Shown here in pieces: positions 21,161-33,494 of a DNA stretch of 64,000 bases. A program made the translations under genes and the position numbers. The DNA comes from Toxorhynchites rutilus septentrionalis. Taxonomy: Eukaryota; Arthropoda; Insecta; Diptera; Culicidae. Under the pieces are notes generated by a model that saw only the letters and a list, made by a program, of their open reading frames with translations, did not search any database and had not been told where the DNA came from. Numbering within the stretch: position 1 is the stretch's first letter; every line of letters starts with the position of its first letter. The DNA lies in NCBI RefSeq assembly GCF_029784135.1, contig NC_073746.1, positions 14,088,416 to 14,152,415 of the forward strand, read 5' to 3'.

Positions 21161-21935
21161 GCTAAAAATACGAATAACACAATCTGCAGAATTTATTTCA
21201 TTCAATACATTCAAAAGGCAAAAAAAGTTGATGGGTCTGAGCCTAGGGGCACGGACGGTATCTTGACATAGGACTGTGATTGTGTGTAGTAATTGCATTT
21301 AAATTGAGTTTTTCATTGTTCAAAATCTGCATTTTTTCTCTTTTGATACATCAAATGGATGCCCTGGAAAAACCGTTTCCTGTATGTACTTGTATCCTTT
21401 AAACGGGTAAGATGACATAACGTGGTAGAATTCCGTACCACATTCTGTTCAAAAATGTACACAAAAATACCATTAAAGTCATTTCTACCCTCTTCTGCTG
21501 TGTATTCAATCATGCAGAAGAAGACAAAGAGTCATCATGTATCATTTTTAAACACAAGTCTAAATAGTTAAGACCTACATAAATATATGCCTGAGTCAAA
21601 CAAATCTAAGACTACAAAAATATATTATAGATAAAAATAGCATTATATCCTTCGTTACCACGTTGTCCGGAACATTGTTTGTAATAACTTTATAGCCCTG
21701 TAAGATCGCGACTACTCAAGCTATCATAATCTGATTTCCGTGGGTATACGTGGGTATATATTGTTCGATCTTCTAAATCAGCAGCCATTTAAATTCCTTT
21801 ATTGCATTTTTACATAACCAAACAACACACTCGATATTATGACATCCTGGACCACAATTACACGAATTGCTAGTAGTGAGACCTACACGATAAAAACATG
21901 AATTGTGCATAAATTGATTGGATGACATACAATAT
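21161..21935 (-). mobile_element. Degraded LINE ORF2 C-terminus and tail
   Basis: Minus-strand translation of about 21800-21935 gives CNCGPGCHNIECVVW, matching the LINE C-terminal CxCx(n)HxIExVVW finger. The downstream part (about 21200-21380) matches 61790-61960 in opposite orientation, including the stretch encoding MQLLHTI-VLCQ. It is an old, heavily mutated fragment. Confidence 0.55.
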
Positions 21936-22182
21936 AATATAAAATTAATGCCTCTTATCGGTAAATGGAGAATAATTCATTTTACGCATCAACGCACATT
22001 ATGAGCTAACGCCCGAATTTAGGCAAAAAGATTTCTCATTGCGTCGGGGAGGAAGCGAGTGAATAGTGCAATCGAAAGAAAACATACCCAATTAAATCGT
22101 CAAATTGTTAACTTTTTTTACTATATTCACTGTTCATGTTTCAAGCAAAAAAAAAATTGGATAAATTTCCTGTCTAATGATA
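21936..22182. other. No recognisable feature
   Basis: Short AT-rich spacer with nothing recognised. Confidence 0.25.
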
Positions 22183-22437
22183 TAAAACACAACATATGTC
22201 GCAATAACCTTTTGAGTACTATGCGTTTGAAAACTCTTAATAAATCGTTACATTTTTCGTAGAGTGACCCCCCCTATATAGAAATCAAAGACATGGTCTT
22301 TTACTTTCCTTCCGAAGGAAGACGAAAACAGAGATTTTTCGCCTCAGAAAACTCCAACGAAGCCAGCTGGGATTGAACCCAGGCCGATCGGATTGTGAGG
22401 CTATTACGCTAACCACACAACCACTGGCGCCGTCGAA
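22183..22437 (-). mobile_element. tRNA-derived SINE, family C
   Basis: The minus strand begins with a tRNA-like head (22375-22437): an A-box-like TGGTTGTGTGGTTAGCG, a B box GGGTTCAATCCC in a CTGGG/CCAG arm, and acceptor-like GCCAG/CTGGC ends. The body (about 22183-22300) recurs at 58000-58112 in the other orientation. It carries three or more substitutions from standard tRNA stems and a long non-tRNA body, so it is a SINE and not a tRNA gene. Confidence 0.65.
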
Positions 22438-22904
22438 CCGTATGACCTGGATTGAGACAGAAAGTTTTCCACATGCGAGTTTTAGACGAATGAAGTGTTC
22501 AGCACCCTAATTGTGAAAAAAGTGATTACAATTGGGCACAAGAGATTAAACTTCCATGAAGCTCCTCTAAAATTCAAAAATAATACACATTAGAGTACTA
22601 ATTCTAATAAGAAAAAATGAAACAGTTTAGCTCGTGACATGTTCGGTTTTTTTTTCTAAATGATGAATGTAATGCAAAAAATATTTTTTGCAAATATGTT
22701 ATTAGTTTCTGTATATCCTCTTTCAACACGTTATTCGTTGAGACATTCAATTTTGTACCATTTGAGTAACTGACTGGTATGTCTGGTATGTGAACTTCCT
22801 CTCTTCCTGCTGCTAACTGCTTACAAATTATGTGGAGTTCCACAATCCTACAATTTTACGCGAGAAACGCGATTGGTGTTGACATATTTGCGCTGATTTA
22901 TGTT
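22438..22904. other. No recognisable feature
   Basis: AT-rich. Nothing supportable. Confidence 0.3.
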
Positions 22905-23105
22905 TTTCAGTTATTCAAGGTAATCAAGGTCTCTTCTAGCCACAAGTTTTCTCGGGCTCGAAGGGAGTGTTCTGAATTCGAGCTGACGGAAAAATATATC
23001 CCGCAAGACCAAACAAACAACGGGGTCGATGTCGTAATAGCCTTGTAGTACGAAGACCATTACCAAAGCATCTCTTGTAGATAAATTTAAACACCATTTG
23101 AGCAA
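22905..23105 (-). mobile_element. LINE ORF2 C-terminal fragment
   Basis: Minus-strand sequence matches the LINE ORF2 end at nucleotide level: the stretch over YYDID and the GAAGGGAGT...CGAATTC region parallel 8860-8930. The frames are broken, so it is a remnant. Confidence 0.6.
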
Positions 23106-23331
23106 TCCTATGTGGAAAAGTAAATATTAAGCTAAAGGTGGAAGCTAGCCATTGTAGTAGTATAGGTAAACCCCCATGTGTAAAAATGCGGTAATAGTGT
23201 TTGTGAGAGAAGAGCAAAGCACACGTAAATAGATCAATTCACTTATCAGACTGTGTGGCGCTTCATTGAAACGAGTCTTTGAATACATTTGAATGAAAAA
23301 TAACAATTCAATATTAAAGTGAAATGTATGT

Positions 23332-23595
23332 GCACCCGTGGCCGAGTGGTTTGCGTCTCACATTATCATACCGGGTGTTCGGGCTCGATTCCCGTTCTGG
23401 CCGGGGGATTTTTCGTCAAAGAAATTTCCTTCGACTTGCACTGTGGTTACGCGTATTCAAGAGCTTGCCCCTCGGAATACATTCAAGGCGTGTTATTTGG
23501 CTTAAGAAATCTCAACAAAGTATTAATAAATGACGCTAGTTAATGCATACGTTGAGACGGCAAAAGTTCCACAGGGAACGTTAACGCCATTCAAG
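23332..23595 (+). mobile_element. tRNA-derived SINE, family B, copy 1
   Basis: The head reads CACCCGTGGCCGAGTGGTTT (A box of Ser/Leu tRNA type) with B box GGCTCGATTCCCG. It is followed by the family-B body (GACTTGCACTGTGGTTACGCG, ATTCAAGGCGTGTTATTTGGC) and the end GTTAACGCCATTCAAG. It is more diverged than the copies at 53879 and 63373, and no clear TSD is seen. Confidence 0.8.
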
Positions 23596-23957
23596 TATGA
23601 ACGATATGTTCCGATGAACAATTGCAAATATAAATATATATAGGTGCATTTGCATATGAACTAAAATTCTGATTATACGCGAGCGTAACATGAGGAAATT
23701 TATAACACATGCGAATTGGGGCTCTTTTGGTATTAACAAGTTCTTCCGCATAGTAACTTGATGTTGATAATTCCTTAATATTTTCCTTCGTTGATCGTAT
23801 TGTTTTCACATATTCACATTGGAGAGCCTTAACCCTTCTCTTCGTTGGCCGAGGCATTTTGATTTTGATTTAATACTTTTTCGTTTACTGTTTTTGAAAG
23901 CATAGGCAGCCGTGGCAGTGTTCCGAGCTCTGCAATACAATTTTCTTAACCAATGTT
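23596..23957. other. No recognisable feature
   Basis: AT-rich spacer between two SINEs. Nothing recognised. Confidence 0.3.
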
Positions 23958-23974
23958 AAAGTTGCTAAAACTTA
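23958..23974. repeat. TSD of SINE A copy 1, left
   Basis: The 17-bp AAAGTTGCTAAAACTTA is repeated exactly at 24463-24479. Confidence 0.92.
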
Positions 23975-24462
23975 GAGGGTCTCCGTAGCCACATTGGTTG
24001 CGCGTTCGCTTAGTAAGCGATCGATCGTGAGTTCAAAACTCAGGGCCCTCATTGACCATCTTTGTGTTGTTACAGAATAACTACGTCCACGCAACAATCA
24101 TCAGCGATGGAGATCGATCCACGGTCGAAATAAGATCGATTCATCCATACAACTGCTCTGCTCTGCAAGAAACATCGGGCTGCTGTTCTATAAATAACTC
24201 AACAATGATCAAACAACTGTCTCCGCTGTCCGGTCTAACTGGATAATGGAAGAACAGATAGAAAACTCTTACGCCTAAATGGCTACTGTGTAAATGTGTA
24301 CCATATGCAATGGTATAGAAGGGAATACTCTAACGCCGAAAATGGCAACTGTGTAATGTGCTAATTATAGATATGATAAACATGTGACATGTACACGATC
24401 AAAATTCGGCTCTGTTACAGCTAAAATGCTAATGAGCCTAAAATAAGCAGAAGGGATAAAAA
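23975..24462 (+). mobile_element. tRNA-derived SINE, family A, full-length copy
   Basis: 488 bp between perfect 17-bp TSDs. The tRNA-like head (23975-24050) has A box TAGCCACATTGGTTGCGCG and B box GAGTTCAAAACTC. The body carries two diverged copies of a TTACGCCTAAATGGCTACTG-like motif (about 24270 and 24334). The 3' end has GAGCCTAAAATAAGC followed by GGGATAAAAAAA, resembling the LINE 3' terminus. SINEs are RNA polymerase III transcripts mobilised by LINE enzymes. Confidence 0.88.
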
Positions 24463-24479
24463 AAAGTTGCTAAAACTTA
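24463..24479. repeat. TSD of SINE A copy 1, right
   Basis: Exact partner of 23958-23974. Confidence 0.92.
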
Positions 24480-26580
24480 CATTATAGACCCATTAAACGT
24501 AAAAATAATAATTGTATTGATATCAACACAATGTTTTTCTATTGATTGATGATGATGTTGTCTGGCATCAGTGTCGAAAAAATAACGATGCTTTCACCAA
24601 TACAAACAAAACCATTGCCGAAGATTGAAAAATGAAAATTTAACTTTCAGAACAGTAACTCGAGTTTTCCGGCATTTTTCACTATACAATGCGACAGCAG
24701 ATGAAAATGTAATATCTTGTGAGTAATCGATTATAGTTTGGTTGATATTACTTGATGGGAAGTCTGCGAAAACGATAATTTTCTTCACACTGTTACGCAA
24801 AATTATTGATTTATGGGCAAGGGGTGAGGGAGGGAGATGAAAGAAATGAGCGCCATTGTGGCAGCCATTTGTGGCTAGCTTCCACCTTCACCTTAAAATC
24901 GTTCTATCAGCTGTAGCGGATTTTTTTTTTCACTTCAGTTTGATCGAAGTAAACCCGCTCGGAGAGGAAAACTGAACGCCCTGACGAGAGAGCGAGAATC
25001 GTAAATCGTACGCCATAGAGATACTCATTCCCGTGGAGCAAATTCTTGTTACAAGTTGTACACAAAATGGGTGAGGAGAGTAAATCAATTACTCGAACTA
25101 GATCCAGTCTAGCAATGCTTTGGTCAACTCAGAGTTACCAAGAGAACAAACATCATTTTGTTATGAGCGGAAAGGTCCCATCGTTAGTCGCAGTTTATAC
25201 AGATCGCGATCTGTGCAGTTTGCGATTAATCGTAAATCGAATCATGCTCCCCTGTTTTCCATCCTTGACTCAGAATCGAATGCAGCAGTTCACGTTTTGC
25301 TGAGAAAGTGAATATTGGCGTATTCACTGGGTCTATAGACCCAACTCGGCGGAGATTCATGCACACTACGATGAGCTGATCAAAGCCATTGAAGTTTCCT
25401 GAGATCCTGCCGAAAGATTAAATAATAGACTGCACGAATACCTTCCGCTACCAGTTCGTCAAACAGTCTAATAGAATAGACCATTTGGTGGTTTTGACCA
25501 TTGATGGGAATGGCGGATCCTTCGGTTGAAGGAGGTCTCGATGTTAATAGCTCTGGAATTGGATAAATCTGGTATTTTGGACATGAGAAAGACCGTTTGG
25601 ATACAGCTGGCACTGGAGAAATAAAACACCTTGTAAAATTAAAACACACTGGAATACCAACTAAATAACGGATGGTTGATTTTCGCTATGCTTCATATAC
25701 ATTAGTTGGATGTGGAATGAATAATACATTCGACTGTAAAAATAGAGGAACAGAGTTCAAAGTCGAAATTTTTAGGTGATTTTTGAAGTGCTGTATCTTC
25801 GATTGTAGAATGGAGATTGTGGGACTTTCAAGGAACGCTTCCGAGTCTTGAAGTTATTTTGAAGCTGTTACTAACCGCTTGGCTTTTTGTGGTATTGCTA
25901 CGATAGATGACTTCTCTTAAAACCATTTTCTATCAGACGGGAAATTCAGTGTCAGTCCCCATGGACCAACGCGAGGCTCAAGGTGGTAAATGAATTGACT
26001 TTATAGTCAATTGATGAAATTCCATTCTGTATTCCGTTTGAGTTGTTTTTGCATTCCATTCGATTTGTTTCCCTTCGAATATTAAATGGGCAAAACGTTC
26101 GAAAAAGGGCGAAAATTATAACTCTAACGTAATGATGGTTTGGAACGAAATGCAGAATCGGAATGATTATTCCTTTCATCTAATATTAAAATAAATAAGT
26201 TTCTGGGTTCGATAAATTTGATTTTTCATTAAAAAACGATATAAAGACTTGATTTGAGTTTGATTTGAGGGGTGACACGTAAGAAAAATTCCCCGGGTGT
26301 CACCCGGTCACGTTACAAGCAGTGAGTTTACAACACTAGGTTTCAACTTGGAATCGAGGAATGATAACCTTGAAAGTTTTTTTTTCGAAGGAACATGGAA
26401 AAATTGGCAAATTTATGTGTTAGGTTTAACTTTGTCAGTGATGCTTGTTTTATTGTAGATCACTGAAAACTGAAAATTCCTAGAACAAAAAACAAACATT
26501 TTTTTTCGAGACTAAAATCATTCGGTCGGAACTTTGAGGCCAGGCCTAATATATTTTGTTTAAGACTCTTTATACCAAAT
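24480..26580. other. Unassigned DNA, moderately GC-rich near 24840-25640
   Basis: Short open frames (25046-25303 plus; 25380-25649 minus) match nothing I know. A small dyad GGGTGACAC/GTGTCACCC lies at about 26270-26305. It may be an old retroelement, but I see no diagnostic motif. Confidence 0.25.
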
Positions 26581-28450
26581 CGTAAATGTTTTGTATCACT
26601 CCAAACATTTGTACCTCCTATCGAGTGTATATCGTGGGGTACGTTATAACGAGAGTCTACCTGCATTCGGCCCGATACCGAAAATCGGTGCGATCTTCCC
26701 GTACGATCTCCGAACCCTTTTGTTTCCGCCACAAAGGAGGGCGCGCGCGAGCACACACCTTTATCGTCTTCTTATTAATTTCTCGCACGTTGGCTGGTTA
26801 TTATGCTGTATGTGCCATGCCACAAAGTTCAGAGCAAGGGAAAGTAATGCTGTAGTTGCGATCTTCGCTACCCTACCTAACCTCCTCTCCACGCTCCCAC
26901 TTACCCCACGATTCCCGGAATGTTGCTCGATCCTCGTCATCGACGCCGTTGTTGTCGTGGTCGATGTCTTTTGGTCGTGCAAATTTTTGCCGCTAAACGA
27001 AGCCAAAAAGGATGTTCAGCAGCAGCAGCTTTCGGTTAATGAATGTGTGTTTTGGAAATAAATTTTCAATGGCATGCTCATGTGGTGCATTGTCGTGTTG
27101 TCTCTGTTTCGCCCCCAGGACAATGTGCCGCATCCGCAGAAATCGTGGCAGCCCCAATGCTGGAACAGCTCGAACAAGACGACGGACGGTTCAGTGGTTC
27201 TCCTCTTTTCCCGGTTTTTCGCACGACAACGACGACAGGAACAGTAACGGCAGCAGCAAACATACGCTCCTGCCCGCCCTTTTTCATGTTTCCGTAATAC
27301 CAGAAGTTCTTATAATTTATTTATAATTTTCCCTTTTTCTTACGCGCGATTATCTGCCATCGAGCAGAGCAGAGCGCAATGTGCGCAGGAAAGGGTTCGC
27401 AAAAACGCGCCGCGTGTGAGATACCGTGCACCCGATAGATTAATGAAGATTGATGCCGGTTAATGTTTGCGGTTTGGCGGAAAAACTTTCTCTTTCCTTC
27501 GGTCCACCACATTCCCGCTATCCGATCGCTTCTGATTGAATGGTTTCTGTTTTGTTTTCGCTCGTGGTCTCCGCAAAAAAAAAACCAATACCAGAGCCCG
27601 AGCCGCCTGCATCGTATCGATTGCAATAAACAAATCAGCTCGCTGAAAGATAGCAGAGGAAAATTTGCGTGTTGCCCCCTGCGGTTCAGTTCATTGAGGT
27701 TATTTCCAAAATCATCTTTCCCTGCTTGCTTGCCAGTCGGCTGCAGCTTCCCACATCTCTGCAGAGGATCCCCCCCAGCAGGGCAAACACGGCAAGAGTG
27801 AAACAGCAAAATTGCCTCATAGCTCTGGGGGCATCTCACGATTCCCAAATCAACCGAATTGCTAGCAAACAATATCAATATTTAAAACCCCGGTCCAGGT
27901 CGCGGTCCAAGTCAGCGGTATAAACGTGATAAAAAATTAATAATAAATACGCGAATGATCACCGCGCCGTCTGGACACCGACCGTTCGTTCCGCGCGATT
28001 GGGACCCACGTTTGGGGGACGAAATTGATTTCGGAGCCCTCAGACAAACGCGGTGCTCGAGGAGGAAGAAGAAGCGGTGGCACTAAATTACCGACGGCTG
28101 GGCTCTGTGCTACCAGTTCTTTGGCAGCTCTTTGTTGTTTTCAGTATGCAAATGCAGCGGCAGCGAAGGCAAAAAAAGAGACCCCAACTCGAATACCGGT
28201 TCAACACCGCTTGGTGCCGCATGATTGGGTTTATCATTTTCAAACGCGGGGGGGCTTAATCCGAATCGGATTCCCGATCTCACGAATACACAGCCAGCAA
28301 TCTCGGTAGCTTCTTTTTTTTCGCGGTATTCGATGTGTAATGTGCGCGAGGACGGACGGGATGACCCAAATCTTGGCGATCATCAGGTGACGGCCATTGT
28401 ACCGGTGTTTATTTTCGGGGATGAGCGAACACTTCGATCGCCGGCATGAC
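26581..28450. other. GC-richer single-copy island without a recognisable gene
   Basis: GC-richer than its flanks, with poly-glutamine-like CAG/CAA runs and GAC/AAC simple repeats, and free of the TE families seen elsewhere. Several overlapping open frames on both strands are compositional. It is a candidate for regulatory or non-coding exon sequence of a neighbouring gene; inference only. Confidence 0.3.
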
Positions 28451-30505
28451 TAATGTTTGTCGCTACAATAGTTGAACAAAGTCTGTGTTGTTCGGTCTGC
28501 GTATTGTTTGGAGAAAAATGGTCTTGAAGTGATAGCCTTTTCATTCCGGGATAAGGCAATACGTATCGTGTTCGAAACAGTTATACACAAAATGAGTGTA
28601 ATTTGTTTTCAAATTAGTTGTATCTCGTGGACATTTTTGTTCGTCTTTGACAGTATTACATTATTTTGTGGTACATATATCTTCTTTGTGTATCCTTATC
28701 TGTTTGATTCCACACTCCGATGTTCAATTACACGTTTGGTTCATATTATGAGAAGCAAGTTTTAGGATGGAAACGAACCTGTTGAAGCTGGAAGGACGTT
28801 TTTTATCACCTCAATTCAGGAACATATAAGGGAAAAAATAATTATTAAAACTAACATTCGAAATCCGTCCCTACCCTAAACTTCCAAAAATCAGTAAATT
28901 CGTCGATTTCCATTGGATTCACTCTTGTCTTTTCAGAGACCCAAAAGCTTGATTAAAATTCAATAAATTGGTTTTAAATACATCGTTCAGACATAATATT
29001 CTTCATAACATAACAGAAATATTGTATCTATTATGAATCGTCACTAACGTATTTTTTTCTTTTCGTTTATTTTCAGGTATGGTTTCATATCGTGTTCATA
29101 TCGAACTGAATTTCTAAGATGATAGAGAAACACTCAGTGCCATGTATGTAGAACCCCGTTTCGAAGTAAATGATTTATATTACTTGGAACAAAAATCCAG
29201 GATAACAAACCAGAAAGCTTAATGTCAAATAATGTTCTAGATGGGAGTCAAATTGACATGTATTCAATCGAGATGGCGAGATAAGAGATAGTATAATTCC
29301 AATCCTCAAGAACTCTCCAACCCCTGCGATCTTCAGAAAATTTTGATATTAAAACATCTCAGATTTTTCAGCTTTCATAACAAGAATTTTTGAGGCTTTT
29401 GCGAAGCCGAGCCATATGATTTACTACGAAATTATTTGAATTAATTTACTTGTTTCACACTTCATATATTTTTTCAGCATCAACTCTTCAGTAGAATGTT
29501 TGGGTTTCCTTAAAAAGAACAGATTATTTATCTGGCTTTGTGGAAGCAGCTGGTGATGGTTGATTCATTCTATCTTCGGCAACGCATGAAAATAACATTT
29601 TTTGACATTAAAATTAATTTTTAAATTGGAATTAGGATTAGCATCCGCATTAGCATCGAACAAGTTGCACAATATCATGGGTGGTACGAGTTCAGAACTG
29701 GAACACGAATCGTTCATTGATTGAAAACGAGGTGAACAGCTCGTAGATCTGCTTTCCCGCTTTCCCGTATTTAAATAATGTGACAGTTGCCACACGCTTC
29801 TCGTACAGACCGAACTCTATCGTTACTGGGAAACCGAACAAGTACTGATGAGACCACGAAGCTTGGTGAGAGTGAAGGGGGACATCGAACTACACGCCTG
29901 CAGGTCGTCTTGAAACACTTGAAGGGAGGCCCGAAATTCAACAAGCTACGTTGGTCGTCAAACTACTGGTCGGTAAAGCCAATAGTTTCCATAACCTATC
30001 GTTGCTTGACTTCCGTATTTTAAGTATGATACTGAAGCAGCGCTCTCTGATGTTCGATGACCACAACCAACCACCAGCCTATTTGTGCCATGGTCTGCAT
30101 CCATCGAATCCTCTTCCGATCTTGCTGTACACAAAAAATTTACTTATTCCAAACAAAAATCGCTAAAAAGTAGGATATACACCAAACGACAAAAACGCTA
30201 GAAGACACTATGAGACAAATGAAATTTGCTGTTAAATTTATTAACTCTGTGGACACACAGTGAAATCAAAATCGAGGTGGGTTATAAAAAATATAAAGAA
30301 AGATAGTTGAGTATCACGAGCTGTAGAGCAATCAAGTTTATCACGCAATTTTGGGGAAAAATGATAAAAACACCTAAGAGAACACAAACTTTGAAGTTTT
30401 TTTCTTCTAAAATGTTACTTAAATTCCACTAATTGAAATTTTTAAATGCTGATACATATTCAGTACCACATGTATCATCAACAAAAAGGAAGCAACGGGT
30501 TCATT
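28451..30505. other. Unassigned AT-rich DNA
   Basis: No recognised gene or repeat. Around 29787-30166 two short plus-strand frames may be a retroelement relic, but no motif supports that. Confidence 0.25.
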
Positions 30506-30513
30506 CTATATAG

Positions 30514-33339
30514 CAGGGATGGCCAAACGGTAGTCCGCGGTCTACCGGTCGCTCGCGAAGGTATTTCTAGGCGCCCGCCACCTGGTCTAGGATAGCAATG
30601 GATTAAGTATCCTTCCACTTTTTACCGTGATAATTTTATAAGATGTTGGTGCTAACCTCTATAAAACATATCAGTTGTTAGAGTAGATATTTCTTCATTG
30701 AAGTTTCCGTTTTTAAATTTTCATTCAGATATTTATCAACACATCCAATTGTTTGACGTAATAAAGCAAACAATTTTCACTACGAACAATTCAAACAATG
30801 TTTTCCCCAGGCATTTCATATACTAAATAACCAATTTTAAATGCTGAAAACATTCGGCATAAGGTCTCGAAAGTTAATAAAAACATTGAATTTTTGAAGA
30901 AAACTTCTCCTTTTTTATTCCATCTGTTTATTTTTATTACTAGGCTCATCTAGCAATTCAGCTGTAACAGAGCCGAATTTATCGAGCACATTTTTTTCTC
31001 ATGTTGTGTATTACACAGTAGCCATATAGGCGTAAAAGTATTCCTAACTCATCGATACACATTTTGATCTATTACACATTAGCCTTTTAGGCGTAAGCGT
31101 ATCCATTCCTATTCTATCGAAACACAACATATTTCGCATTTTTCGGCGTAAGAATATTTCTATTGTTCGAATCTTCACAGCTGGACACAGCGTGACTGTT
31201 GATATGAGGCTTCCATTGTTGTGTTTATAAATAGCACCCATTACCGATGCAGCAGATCGATCGTATGTGGAGTGAGAGGCTGAGATCACCATCACATGAT
31301 GATTGATGCATGGAAGTAGTAGCTAAAATAACAAAACACAAAAATGGTCAGTTGAGGGCCCTGAGTTATAAGCTTGTAATTGTACTTCGCTTTTGAAAAT
31401 GGCGAATGCGAGTTTTAATGAAGTATTGTTATTTTTGTTTTAAAACTACGATAAGTAATGTAAATTAATTGTGCTGATGTGGGGAATTTGGTCATTAAAA
31501 GGAGGGAATTGTGCCAGGCAATATTGCACATTTACTTCGCTTTGAAGATGACAACGATCAGCAGAAATTGCCACAAAAACTTTATTGGATACGCTCAAAT
31601 TTGCGATCCTCGGCAAACATTTGCAAATCTGAAATGTAACGTTCGATTGAACAACTTAGAAATGTTTGAAAGACCTTCGTCAGTGAATGATGATGGAACA
31701 GACGACCAACAGAACAGAAGATCGTAAAAAAGAAAATTGTGCAGCATTTGTCAAGACTCTACAACAAGTTAAACTTGAAATATTTTTTTTTTCTTATATC
31801 AAAGAACAAATTTGGACATGGTTTGAAATACCCTCCGACTGGCGGCAGTGACGAAAGTTTCGAATCAAATGATCGATGCTTATCCTGATATGCGAAATAA
31901 GTGTTACGTGTTTTGTTGTCTTTTGCGTAGAATTTATGTGAATCTGGATTTCCTACAATGCTGCTGGTGGAAACGAAACACCGTAACAGAGGATATCGAA
32001 GACATGAGGCGTGCTTTTCGACAACGTTCTCGCGAATTATGATTTTGGCGAAAATCGTTCAGCCACAGGTGCCATGCTGACTTGCCAAACTTTGTATGCC
32101 TGTTTTGTAATCAGATACAAGTATAAAATCTAATTTGTTGCGAATATAACTTGGAAACCGTCTGTATTCTTACATTACTTTACTGATATGCTACAGACTT
32201 TCTTACAAAATACTGATAGGGGTGAAGCTCCGGGATTAATTTTCGCGAAGGGGGGAATTGAGCAAAAAAGGTTGAAAACCACTGTTCTAGTTGAACAAAA
32301 CTTTTCTCGTTAGTTCTATTTTGCTGTTATAGAAACAGTCGGGAGATAGCTGTAGGCATAATTTTTCGATCTGTTTGATTTCCTTGTTGCATTCCTGATA
32401 TTTTGCTTTAAGAAGCATTTCGGCAACTTTTCGAAATATGCAATTCGCCGACGTTCGAGAAAGAACTCGATTCGATAAGATTCTATTGATTTCCAAAATA
32501 CGAAAATTTATTCGGTGTTATAGGGATCGAATTGACCGCTCGGTTCAATTTACATAATAGGGGTCAATATTTCCGATAGATATTCTAATACTTCGTATTT
32601 TTAAGGGATAATAAATGCTTTGTATGTTCATAAACGACAATTTCCTTAAAAAATATCGGCGTCGGAGTGATGAAACTTTACAGAAAATAAAGTATTACTT
32701 ATCAACTATTTAGCAACCGATAAATATTGTATTGTGATTTGCATTGATTTGGACCTCTAGTTAATTGGACAGACCTGTAATGCGACACGAATAATTGGAA
32801 AATTGATCCTCTAATTGGACATTTTTGTAGACATCTTTTGTGCTAGTTTATAGAACACGGTAGTTTTTTAGGAGTGTTTTCAACCAATCATTTTACCAGA
32901 TTATGTATTTTGCACACTTTTTGAATGGTTATTTGTTAGAATTTCAATGATTTTTCTGTTTTAACTTGTTGTTCACATCGTGTTGTGTTTGTTGATATGC
33001 CCAATTACAGTTCACAATCGCCTCTAATGCGACCACTCAGACCTCGGTATGTCTAATTAGAGGTAAACCACTGTATCTTTTTTTTTATTTAAATAAATAC
33101 AAATAACGCCTAAAAATACACAATAGCAAACTTACAGAGGCACGCACACACGCACAGTCTGTGACACAGTGCGCGAGTATACGAGTTATAATTTTGCGCG
33201 CGAGTACAGGAGGGTTAATACTTTGTTTTATTGTCTAGTCATTTTCTGATGATTTTTTGACACAGTCAAAGATGGTAGACCGCAGCCTAATATATGAACA
33301 ATTAGTCGTCCGTAATGCCCAAAAGTTTGGCCACCCCTG
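30514..33339. mobile_element. hAT-type DNA transposon, decayed, with nested insertions
   Basis: Left end CAGGGATGGCCAAAC and right end GTTTGGCCACCCCTG are inverted repeats (14 of 15 match), and further in both ends carry GCGGTCTACC. The 8-bp flanks CTATATAG and TTTTATAG match at 6 of 8, consistent with an old hAT TSD. No intact transposase remains, and short frames at 31479-31727 and 31848-32042 are unassigned. Inside lie a SINE A copy (30911-31367) and, near 32265-32286, AAAAAAGGTTGAAAACCACTG, which looks like the end of a second hAT element whose other end I did not find. Confidence 0.7.
30911..31367 (-). mobile_element. SINE family A, 5'-truncated, nested in hAT
   Basis: Matches SINE A on the minus strand from the A-rich tail through the body to GGGCCCTGAGTT, where it stops in the B-box area. 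The A-box part is therefore missing. It carries the GAGCCTAG...AATAAACAGATGG tail. Confidence 0.8.
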
Positions 33340-33494
33340 TTTTATAGCGTAGAGCCTCTTGAAAGCAAAAAGTGATGATAAAATGAGAGAAATACATGTA
33401 AGTGCTATTAGAAAAGCACTTCAAGAATAATCTCAATATGCGAACTTCGTTCCGCCCAAAATGGTTTTTTTTGTTACCAATACCTTCAAACATT

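Noticed and set aside
22375..22437. A functional tRNA gene here or at 23332, 53070, 54090 or 63600
   Set aside because: Each has A- and B-box sequence but continues into a repeated non-tRNA body or has imperfect stems; these are SINE heads.
24840..25640. LTR retrotransposon gag region
   Set aside because: No paired LTRs, primer-binding site or Gag/Pol motif could be seen.
27321..27878. Host protein gene in the GC-rich island (also frames at 6165-6554, 7226-7798, 40679-41233 and 55919-56305)
   Set aside because: Frames overlap on both strands, have no recognisable domain, no supported splice structure and biased composition.
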